DNA from: a virus
Direction: 5' to 3' (one strand)
IMG/VR virus record: IMGVR_UViG_3300036398_000164
Span: 1-26,063 of that record
Length of the DNA: 26,063 bases
Shown in pieces: positions 13,946 to 21,010 of the stretch. Below the pieces are notes generated by a model. It made no database searches, was not told the origin of the DNA, and saw only the letters and a list, made by a program, of their open reading frames with translations. Position numbers and translations under genes: made by a program. Positions within the stretch are counted from its first letter, which is position 1, and every line of letters begins with the position of its first letter.

Positions 13946-14401
13946 ATGCCATTCCAACTTTCTCAGCGCAGCCTCGACAAACTGGTGGGCGTTCGCCCTG
14001 AACTGGTCGAGGTGGTTAAGCGCGCTATCGAGATCACCACCGTTGATTTCGGTGTCACTGAGGGATTGCGGACCAAGGAGCGCCAGATTGAACTCTTTGA
14101 GAAGGGCGCATCTCAGATCAAAGACGGCGGCACTCACGTCGATGGCAGAGCGGTGGATTTGATGGCCTACATCGGGGATCGTGGCAGTTGGGAACTCAAC
14201 CTGTACGACAACATCGCTGATGCGGTGAAGCAGGCAGCAATCGAGAAGAACGTGGCGATCCGCTGGGGTGCTGCGTGGAACGTGCCTGACATTCGCCTCT
14301 GGCGCGGCACGATGGAAGAGGCCATGAACTTTTACATTGACGAGCGCCGCAAGCAGAACCGGCGTCCTTTCATCGATGGGCCGCATTTTGAGATGGTTTA
14401 A
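13946..14401 (+). CDS. Endolysin, M15 family L-Ala-D-Glu-type peptidase
   Basis: A 151-residue protein with AAGGAG upstream. It has the M15 (VanY-like, M15C) zinc peptidase signs: the substrate-side GLRTKERQIELFEKGAS, then THVDGRAVDL with H64 and D71 as the first two metal ligands, and a final GPHFEMV with H147 as third ligand. The length of about 150 residues is usual for single-domain phage M15 endolysins, and there is no signal peptide, so release through a holin is expected. It cleaves peptidoglycan stem peptides. It follows the 3TM holin directly, and its stop codon lies inside a GTTTAAAC palindrome at 14396-14403. Confidence 0.88.
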   Translation: MPFQLSQRSLDKLVGVRPELVEVVKRAIEITTVDFGVTEGLRTKERQIELFEKGASQIKDGGTHVDGRAVDLMAYIGDRGSWELNLYDNIADAVKQAAIEKNVAIRWGAAWNVPDIRLWRGTMEEAMNFYIDERRKQNRRPFIDGPHFEMV

Positions 14402-14403
14402 AC

Positions 14404-16284
14404 ATGGCATTCACGAAGGTCAAGATCAAACCGGGGGTCAATCGAGACACGACTAACTACGCCAACGAGGGTGGTTACTACGAGTCCGAGAAGGTCCGCT
14501 TCCTCTCCGGCTACCCGCAGAAATTGGGTGGCTGGGAGAGTGACCCCACGGTTTCGATCAAGGGTATTTGCCGCAGCCTGTTCAACTACATCACCAGCAA
14601 CAGCGACAACATCCTCTGGATCGGCACGACCAACCACCTCTATGCGGAGGTAGGCGGTAACCTGCAAGACTTGACCCCCGCTCGGGCAACGTTTACATCG
14701 CCAGCCAGCAATAACTGCTTTGACACGACGAACGGCTCAAGGATCGTCAACGTCAACATTGTGGGCCACGGCGTGACTGCTACCGGGCAATTTGTGACCT
14801 TTTCCGGTGTAGTTGGGTCCGGCTCTCCTGCGACGATTGGCGGCATCCCGGAGGCAGAGTTCAACGCCGAGTTTCAGGTCTACGCGATTGTTGATGCCAA
14901 CAATTTTCAGATTGAGACGACCACCGCTGCCACCAGCACCACCAGCAATCAAGGTGGTACTGGCATTACGGCAGTCTTCCCCATCATCCCGGGCAACGAT
15001 ATTGACTTGTACGGCTATGGCTGGAGTGCCGGTCCTTGGAGCCGTCTGGGCTGGGGAACGGGTACGGTGACACCTCTGGTGATCGGTCAACGAGATTGGT
15101 GGTACGACAATTTCGACAACGATTCGGTGATGAACATCCGTAACGGTACGCCCTACTACTGGGCGTATGAGGCCACCATCAGCGTGAGAGCCATACCCAT
15201 GTCCACGGCTGCGACGAATGCCGGGTTTGTGGGTGCTGACGTTCCCGCCGAGGTGATGCAGTTGATGGTGTCTCAGAACGACCGCCATCTTTGCGCTTTT
15301 GGTGCAACGCCGTTTGGCGGTGGCAACTTTGATCCCATGCTAATTCGCTGGGCAACGCAAGGACAGCCACTCAACTGGACGCCCACAGCCACCAACTCGG
15401 CTGGCTTTTATCGGGTCTCTCGTGGCTCACGGATTGTTCGGGCAATCCCGACCCGTCAGGAAACCCTGATCTTGACAGACTCCAGTATGTACTCGATGCA
15501 GTTCACGGGTACGACCGACGTATTTGCTTTCCAAGAGTTGGCTGACAACATCTCGATTGCCAGCCCTCGATCCATCGTTGTGGCAAACAACGTGGCTTAC
15601 TGGATGGGTCAGGACAAGTTCTATATGTACTCCGGTCGCGTTGAGACGCTGCCCTGTACTCTCAGGAACGAGGTCTTCAACAACATCAACTTTGAGCAGC
15701 AGGCCCAGATCATCTGCGGGACCAATGAACGCTGGAACGAGGTGTGGTGGATTTACCCGACAGGCAACAACACATCGCCGGACTCCTACGTCATATACAA
15801 CTACGCCGAGCAGATTTGGTACTACGGGACCATTGAGCGCACGGCATGGCTGGATTCGCCTCTGCGTCTTTACCCGCAAGCAATCAACGGGCAGTACCTG
15901 TACAACCATGAAGTAGGGATTGATGCAGACGGTCTGCCGATGACCTCCTACATCGTCACGTCCGACTTTGACATCGTCGATGGGGATGAATTCCTGTTGA
16001 TCAAGCGGATGATTCCTGACATCAACTTTGCCGGATCGACGGCTGCAACTCCTCGGGTGTTGCTGACAGTCAAGCCGAGAAACTTCCCCGGCTCCAACTA
16101 CAACACCACCAACCAGCCGCTGGTGGAGTTGTCATCGACTGTGCCGGTTGAGCAGTACACGGAGCAGATTTTCATTCGCGCTCGCGCTCGTCAGATGGGT
16201 CTGAAGATTTACTCCGACGAGTTGGGTGTGATGTGGCAAATGGGTCTTCCGCGACTCGACGGACGGAAAGATGGCAAGCGATGA
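14404..16284 (+). CDS. P22 gp10-like tail hub / packaged-DNA stabilisation protein
   Basis: A 626-residue protein whose ATG follows GTTTAAAC with no spacer and no strong Shine-Dalgarno. The start KIKPGVNRDTTNYANEGGYY, SEKVRFLSGYPQKLGGWE is one I know from large podovirus hub proteins of the P22 gp10 type; the rest is repeated beta blades with Trp/Tyr-rich strands (LLFNYI-like, NILWIGTTNHLYAEV, LILTDSSMYSMQFTG, YVIYNYAEQIWYYG). Residues about 100-200 are a Thr/Ser/Gly-rich insert (VNIVGHGVTATGQFVTFSG, PEAEFNAEFQVYAIVDANNF), like an added beta domain common in such phages. It is longer than P22 gp10 (472 residues). It likely forms the hub that closes the portal channel. Confidence 0.7.
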   Translation: MAFTKVKIKPGVNRDTTNYANEGGYYESEKVRFLSGYPQKLGGWESDPTVSIKGICRSLFNYITSNSDNILWIGTTNHLYAEVGGNLQDLTPARATFTSPASNNCFDTTNGSRIVNVNIVGHGVTATGQFVTFSGVVGSGSPATIGGIPEAEFNAEFQVYAIVDANNFQIETTTAATSTTSNQGGTGITAVFPIIPGNDIDLYGYGWSAGPWSRLGWGTGTVTPLVIGQRDWWYDNFDNDSVMNIRNGTPYYWAYEATISVRAIPMSTAATNAGFVGADVPAEVMQLMVSQNDRHLCAFGATPFGGGNFDPMLIRWATQGQPLNWTPTATNSAGFYRVSRGSRIVRAIPTRQETLILTDSSMYSMQFTGTTDVFAFQELADNISIASPRSIVVANNVAYWMGQDKFYMYSGRVETLPCTLRNEVFNNINFEQQAQIICGTNERWNEVWWIYPTGNNTSPDSYVIYNYAEQIWYYGTIERTAWLDSPLRLYPQAINGQYLYNHEVGIDADGLPMTSYIVTSDFDIVDGDEFLLIKRMIPDINFAGSTAATPRVLLTVKPRNFPGSNYNTTNQPLVELSSTVPVEQYTEQIFIRARARQMGLKIYSDELGVMWQMGLPRLDGRKDGKR

Positions 16285-17654
16285 TCATCAAAAAGTTCGT
16301 CGCCCCGGCTCTTCCGATCCCGAAGAGGGATTACGACCAGACGCAGCAAACGGATTTGATCCGCGCCCTGCGTCTTTATTTCAACCTGTTGGATGACTAT
16401 CTAAACCAGATCACAAACGAGGTAAACGGATTTATGGACCCATTCTCACCAACATCGCTCGATGCGTTCGGCAGGCTGCGGGTTAGTGAGCCGTATACCC
16501 TCTTTGACAGCCAGAACCGCTACGCCGCCGACAACCAGTTTGATGTCGCAACCACCGGCACGGGCACAACAACCTTCCTATCCAACGAGGCAGCAATCAA
16601 GATGGAGGTCACTGGGGCTGGTGTTGGCTCGGTGACTCGTCAGTCTTATCGCTCTTTTCCCTATCAGCCGGGTAAGGGTCTTTTGCTGCTTGCGACTTTC
16701 GTGATGGACTCCAGCACCAGCGCCAACTTGACGCAGAGCGTGGGTTACTTCAACGACAGCAATGGTGTGTTTTTTAAGCGCACTGGGTCAACCAACTCGT
16801 TTGTGCTGCGCTCCAGTTCCACCCCTACCCCCGGAACACCCAGTGACGTTCGCACAGTCAATCAGGCAGATTGGAATGGCGACAAACTCGATGGCACTGG
16901 CGAGTCTGGGTTGACCCTTGACCCAAGCAAAGCGCAGATTCTCTGGATGGACTTTGAGTGGCTGGGCGTGGGTTCGGTGCGCTGCGGATTCATCATCGAT
17001 GGGACGTACATCACTTGTCACACCTTTGACAACGCAAACGAAATCACATCGGTCTACATGACCACGGCGATCCTGCCTGTGCGGTATTCAATTACCAGCA
17101 CAACCGCTGCCGTGGCTGCATCGATGAAAGCCATTTGCTGCTCAGTAATTTCTGATGGCGGCTTTGAGCAAACATCTATAGATCATGTGGCAAGACGGAC
17201 AACGGTGTTTTCCAACATCGATACCGCAGCGACGTTTTACCCCATCGTCTCTATTCGCATGGCGTCTGGGCGCACAGGATCGGTAGTTTTGCCCAATCGG
17301 ACGCAGTTCCTGCCTTTGACCAATCAGAACTATGAAGTGGTTCTTTTGAAGAACCCGACACTGACTGGCGCAACGTGGGCAGCAACCGTCCCCAGTGACA
17401 GCAACGTTGAATTTGATGTCGCAGCAACAGCGATTTCCAGTGTTGGGACTATTGCCCAGACTGACTACGTCACCTCAAGCGGTAGCGGCGGCACAAGCAT
17501 TACAGCCGCCCCCACGGGATACAACTGGGATTTGCAGTTGGGAGCAACCGTTGCCGGGGTCAGCGACATCTACACATTGGCAGTTCGCACCGTGGACGGT
17601 GCAACTAAGGGTAGCGGGGTAGGTTCCCTGTCCTTTTACGACCTGACCCAATAG
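16281..17654 (+). CDS. Large tail protein (fibre or appendage base)
   Basis: A 457-residue protein. I chose ATG 16281, which forms ATGA with the hub stop; an ATG at 16233 would add 16 residues inside the hub gene and is less likely. It starts IIKKFVAPALPIPKRDYDQT and DLIRALRLYFNLLDDYLNQI, an attachment helix with the Pro/Tyr-rich entry typical of fibre proteins. From about residue 75 it is a beta-rich body (FDSQNRYAADNQFDVATTGT, GVGSVTRQSYRSFPYQPGKG, LWMDFEWLGVGSVRCGFIID), like lectin-like or LamG-type folds. Position next to the hub suggests it attaches there. No enzymatic motif is seen. Confidence 0.65.
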   Translation: MIIKKFVAPALPIPKRDYDQTQQTDLIRALRLYFNLLDDYLNQITNEVNGFMDPFSPTSLDAFGRLRVSEPYTLFDSQNRYAADNQFDVATTGTGTTTFLSNEAAIKMEVTGAGVGSVTRQSYRSFPYQPGKGLLLLATFVMDSSTSANLTQSVGYFNDSNGVFFKRTGSTNSFVLRSSSTPTPGTPSDVRTVNQADWNGDKLDGTGESGLTLDPSKAQILWMDFEWLGVGSVRCGFIIDGTYITCHTFDNANEITSVYMTTAILPVRYSITSTTAAVAASMKAICCSVISDGGFEQTSIDHVARRTTVFSNIDTAATFYPIVSIRMASGRTGSVVLPNRTQFLPLTNQNYEVVLLKNPTLTGATWAATVPSDSNVEFDVAATAISSVGTIAQTDYVTSSGSGGTSITAAPTGYNWDLQLGATVAGVSDIYTLAVRTVDGATKGSGVGSLSFYDLTQ

Positions 17655-17660
17655 GAAACA

Positions 17661-17688
17661 TTGACGTTTAAACACGAACAAGGATAAT
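17661..17688 (+). promoter_or_regulatory. Candidate sigma70-type promoter overlapping a GTTTAAAC palindrome
   Basis: In the 40-base gap before the gene at 17695, one of the longest gaps in the window, TTGACG (17661-17666) stands 16 bases from GATAAT (17683-17688), close to the -35 and -10 consensus. GTTTAAAC (17666-17673) overlaps the -35 end, and TTGAC...GTCAA forms a 5-base inverted repeat. The expected start of transcription falls on or next to the ATG at 17695, and the ribosome binding site AAGGA overlaps the -10, so promoter and Shine-Dalgarno readings compete here. Confidence 0.35.
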
Positions 17689-17694
17689 GTCAAC

Positions 17695-19581
17695 ATGAAC
17701 CAAACCGCTCAATATCTAGCCAGTAAAGGTCGGAATGGCGACACGATGCTGGTGCATATGTCCCCGCAAGAAGTCGGTGGACTCCAGACGCTTGCCCGGA
17801 ACAATGGCACGACGCTGACCGTCAACCCGCAAACCGGTCTGCCCGAAGCCTTCAACCTTGGGCGTCTGCTGCCTATGGTGGCTGGCGCTGGCCTGACCAT
17901 GCTGTCTGGCGGCACACTGTCCCCCTTGACCATTGGCTTGATGACGGGCGGTCTTGGTGCTGTGGCAACCGGTAGCCTCAAAGAAGGTCTCATGATGGGC
18001 CTAGGGGCCGCTGGTGGCGCTGGACTGGCTGGTTCGATGGCAAACCTTGCTGCTCCTGCCGCAACGTCTGCCGCTCCCGCTGCGGGTAGCGGATTGACTG
18101 TTCCGACCGCATTGCCTCCCCCGACTCCAGTTGCTGCGCCTTTGAACTTCTCCCAACCGTTGGCTCCGCAGGTTGCTGCCAACACAGCCTTCCCGCCGAC
18201 TGATCTTTCTCTGACAAGCGGCATGAACCTACCGCCAGCCGGTGGCGGCTTGCAGACCCTCAAGGCTCCAGTATCCTTGGCAGAAGCCCCGCCACCTCTG
18301 GACTTTAGTCAGGGTGCGCCTTCGTTGTCTTCGCAAATTGCAACGCGCACTGCCCCGCTTGAGTACACCGCATCACTTCCGGCACAGCCTCCAGCAGGAT
18401 CATTGATTGGTCCCCCCAAAGTTTCGCTGGCAGCACCACTTGAGCCGCCTCCGCTGGACTTTTCTCAGCCCCTTGGGCCGCAAATGGCTGGGCGTTATCC
18501 TTCTGAACTGAATAAGTCTCTGATTGGCGGTACACCTACGCCACCGCCTCCGTCTTATGGAAGCCGTGTGTTGGAAGGCGGCAAGAAAGCATTTGGGTCA
18601 ATGGAGTCGGCTGGTGACTTCTTGAGCAACAACAAGATGAATCTGGCAATGAGCGCCGCACCTGCGCTACTTGCTGATCCGGAGTACGCTGGCCCTCCAG
18701 AATCGAACTCCATGATGCGCCCGTACTCGCTGGACATCGACAACACTTCTGATATTGCAGCCTCTCCGGTGGGTCGGGAAGACGAGCGTCTACGCTATCG
18801 CTACACGGCAGGTACGCCGTACAAGGCGGCGCAGGGCGGCATCATCGCTTTTGCCGAGGGCGGCAACACGACAGATGGTCAAGAAATCGGCAGCAATCCA
18901 CTGTCTCCTGAAGCCGCTCGTGTGTATCAGTCGATTGCTCGCATCCAAGGTCAGGCAGGCTTGCCGCAGATTGATCTTTCAACCATGCCAGTTGTGCAGC
19001 AAAGCCCTGTAGCCCGTTTAAACACTCAACCTGCTGCGCCAATGTATCGACCGGTGGACTACAGAGTTCCGATGCCGCAGTACATGGACTCGGAGACGTA
19101 TCGTCAAATAGATCAAAAGCGCAAAGAAGGGCCGTTTGGCGATTTCTTTGACTCTTTCTCCAACGTTTCCACTGGTTTTGCTGGAGGCGGTCAGGCAAAG
19201 TATCGCGATGTCCGCAAGAAGATTGATCGCATGGCTGATCCGTATGGCTTCACAGGCTACCAGCGCGGTGAAGGAATGTACGAGTCGGCACAAAGAAACT
19301 TTGCTGGTGGCGGCGGTCTGGGCAACGTTCCTCGCTTCCTTTCTGGCGGCGGTGATGGCATGAGTGACTCCATTCCTGCGACGATCAATGACCGTCAACC
19401 GGCTCGTCTGGCAGACGGTGAGTTTGTGATCCCTGCGGACGTGGTCAGCCACCTCGGCAACGGCTCCAGCAAGGCTGGAGCGAAGCAACTGTATGCCATG
19501 ATGGATCGTGTGCGTACCAAGCGCACTGGCAAGAAGAAACAAGCGCCTGCGGTTAATTCGAAGAAGATGATGCCAGCATGA
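17695..19581 (+). CDS. Ejection-type internal virion protein with 52-residue repeats
   Basis: A 628-residue protein. Residues 18-50 hold LVHMSPQEVGGLQTLARNNG and NPQTGLPEAFNLG, an N-terminus I recognise from large proteins of aquatic phages. Next is a Gly-rich hydrophobic stretch (LLPMVAGAGLTMLSGG, LGAVATG, about residues 58-120) that could cross or perturb membranes. A Pro/Ala-rich part carries PLxFSQ at F152, F204 and F256, exactly 52 residues apart. At about 380-390 is GGIIAFAEGG. The C-terminus holds GDGMSDSIPATINDRQPARL, ADGEFVIPADVVSHLGNG and AKQLYAMMDRVR, an ending common in such proteins. It probably is packed in the head or tail and ejected; this is inferred from composition and neighbours. 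Confidence 0.65.
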   Translation: MNQTAQYLASKGRNGDTMLVHMSPQEVGGLQTLARNNGTTLTVNPQTGLPEAFNLGRLLPMVAGAGLTMLSGGTLSPLTIGLMTGGLGAVATGSLKEGLMMGLGAAGGAGLAGSMANLAAPAATSAAPAAGSGLTVPTALPPPTPVAAPLNFSQPLAPQVAANTAFPPTDLSLTSGMNLPPAGGGLQTLKAPVSLAEAPPPLDFSQGAPSLSSQIATRTAPLEYTASLPAQPPAGSLIGPPKVSLAAPLEPPPLDFSQPLGPQMAGRYPSELNKSLIGGTPTPPPPSYGSRVLEGGKKAFGSMESAGDFLSNNKMNLAMSAAPALLADPEYAGPPESNSMMRPYSLDIDNTSDIAASPVGREDERLRYRYTAGTPYKAAQGGIIAFAEGGNTTDGQEIGSNPLSPEAARVYQSIARIQGQAGLPQIDLSTMPVVQQSPVARLNTQPAAPMYRPVDYRVPMPQYMDSETYRQIDQKRKEGPFGDFFDSFSNVSTGFAGGGQAKYRDVRKKIDRMADPYGFTGYQRGEGMYESAQRNFAGGGGLGNVPRFLSGGGDGMSDSIPATINDRQPARLADGEFVIPADVVSHLGNGSSKAGAKQLYAMMDRVRTKRTGKKKQAPAVNSKKMMPA

Positions 19582-20027
19582 TTAACAACAAGCGTGGACA
19601 ACTTGATTGGTTCGGCGGCAATGAAGATGCATTGAATATGTATCGGATGCTTGTTGATCTTGTCCACACATGGGACGACTTGGTGGACAAGGACAAGGAG
19701 GTCTCTGAGAAAGAGATCAACAATGCCTTCTTGATTGCCTTGGTGTATATGCCAAGCAATCCGTTTTACAGACTCATTCAGGACCAAGTGCTGCCAATGT
19801 GGACCACGGTTCTGATGGCTTACGAGACAGCCAACAAGTTCGAAAGAGAGAAAGACGAGCACGGCCTTGAGATTGCACACAATCTTCGTTACGCCGCAGG
19901 TCATGTTGTTTCTTACATGATCCAAATCTGCGTGGGATACGAAAAAGCAAGGGAAATCGTGCCGGATGTCTGGAAGTCAATTGTTGATGACCGGATCGAA
20001 GACTATCGCAAGGAGCACTTGAAATGA
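19578..20027 (+). CDS. All-helical protein of unknown function between ejection-type genes
   Basis: A 149-residue acidic, helical protein that starts in ATGA. It reads GQLDWFGGNEDALNMYRMLV, DLVHTWDDLVDKDKEVSEKE, NNAFLIALVYMPSNPFYRLI and AHNLRYAAGHVVSYMIQICV. The WDDLVDKD segment superficially resembles the acidic motif of terpenoid synthases, but the protein is far too short and no second metal motif is visible. From memory the form recurs in aquatic phages between the same neighbours. There is no signal peptide or clear membrane segment. A packaged helper of ejection is possible, but the function is unknown. Confidence 0.65.
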   Translation: MINNKRGQLDWFGGNEDALNMYRMLVDLVHTWDDLVDKDKEVSEKEINNAFLIALVYMPSNPFYRLIQDQVLPMWTTVLMAYETANKFEREKDEHGLEIAHNLRYAAGHVVSYMIQICVGYEKAREIVPDVWKSIVDDRIEDYRKEHLK

Positions 20028-21001
20028 TTATTCCGAACAAATTTAATGGCTACTCGGACGATGGTCGCAGGCTGTACTTTTTTGATGGCGGCGGTGATGG
20101 TGGCGGCAGCGCCCCTCCTGCCAACACGACTCAAGTCACGATCCCCGAGTACGCTGCTCCCTACATGGAGCGCCTGCTCGGTAAAGCCGAGGCTCTAACG
20201 GGAAGCCCTTACCAGACATACCGAGGAGAGCGGATTGCTGGCATCAGCGATATGCAGCGCGAGGCTCGTGGCGATGTGGCTGGCATGGAAGGCCCGGGGC
20301 AATACGATGTTGGCACTGGCATGGCTGGCGCTGGCGGTATTGCTGCGCTGGGTGCTGGTGAGCGTTACCTTGGCGCGGTCACCGACCCGAACGTCACCAA
20401 GGCATTCATGTCGCCCTATATGCAGAACGTGGTGGACCTGCAAAAAGCGTCTGCCATTCGTGATGCACAGAAGGCTCAACTCGGCGCAGACCTTGGTGCT
20501 GCTCGTCAAGGTACATACGGTGGCGCTCGTCAATTGCTGGCAACCACTGAGCGTGAACGCGCTCTTGGCAGTCAGATGGCTGACATCCAAGCCCGTGGCA
20601 CTCAGGCTGCTTACGAGCAAGCCTTGAAGAATATGCAGTTCGGCACTGACGCAACTCTGCGAGGCGCTGCAACGGGCATTCAAGGCGCTCAGACGCTGGG
20701 TCAGTTGGGGACGGCGCAGCAGCAATCTGCCCTTGACTTGGCTCGGGCGCAGGAAACATTTGGTGGTTTGGAACAGGGCGAGAAGCAACGTGCGCTGGAC
20801 TTGGCGTATCAGGACTTCCTTGCCCAGCAGCAGTACCCGTATAAACAACTTGGCTTCATGTCCGACCTGCTGCGCGGTAGCGCAAACTTGGCACAAACGG
20901 GCGCTAAGGCTGTATACGAGGCTCCTCCAAGCCAGTTGTCACAGATCGTGGGTCCGGGCCTCTTGGGTCTGGGCATCTACCGCGAATTCATGAAGAGTTA
21001 A
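20024..21001 (+). CDS. Ejection-type internal virion protein, Ala/Gln-rich helical
   Basis: A 325-residue protein that starts in ATGA with AAGGAGC upstream. After a short Gly-rich entry (FFDGGGDGGGSAPPANTTQV) the body is helical and Ala/Gly/Gln-rich: PYMERLLGKAEALTGSPYQT, FMSPYMQNVVDLQKASAIRD, GTYGGARQLLATTERERALG, QMADIQARGTQAAYEQALKN. The MSPYMQxVVDxQ ... G-GGxRQ pattern is one I recall from internal or ejection proteins of T7-like and aquatic podoviruses. The C-terminus (PSQLSQIVGPGLLGLGIYRE) is mildly hydrophobic and may meet a membrane. It likely is co-ejected with the neighbours. Confidence 0.65.
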   Translation: MIIPNKFNGYSDDGRRLYFFDGGGDGGGSAPPANTTQVTIPEYAAPYMERLLGKAEALTGSPYQTYRGERIAGISDMQREARGDVAGMEGPGQYDVGTGMAGAGGIAALGAGERYLGAVTDPNVTKAFMSPYMQNVVDLQKASAIRDAQKAQLGADLGAARQGTYGGARQLLATTERERALGSQMADIQARGTQAAYEQALKNMQFGTDATLRGAATGIQGAQTLGQLGTAQQQSALDLARAQETFGGLEQGEKQRALDLAYQDFLAQQQYPYKQLGFMSDLLRGSANLAQTGAKAVYEAPPSQLSQIVGPGLLGLGIYREFMKS

Positions 21002-21010
21002 GGGGCGGGT

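Noticed and set aside
13085-14410. A 441-codon open frame on the minus strand
   Set aside because: It is antisense to the membrane protein, holin and endolysin genes, whose identities are well supported. The long opening comes from codon bias on the plus strand.
19638-19700. Terpenoid-synthase-like acidic motif (WDDLVDKD)
   Set aside because: The protein has 149 residues, less than half the usual size, and lacks a second metal-binding motif.
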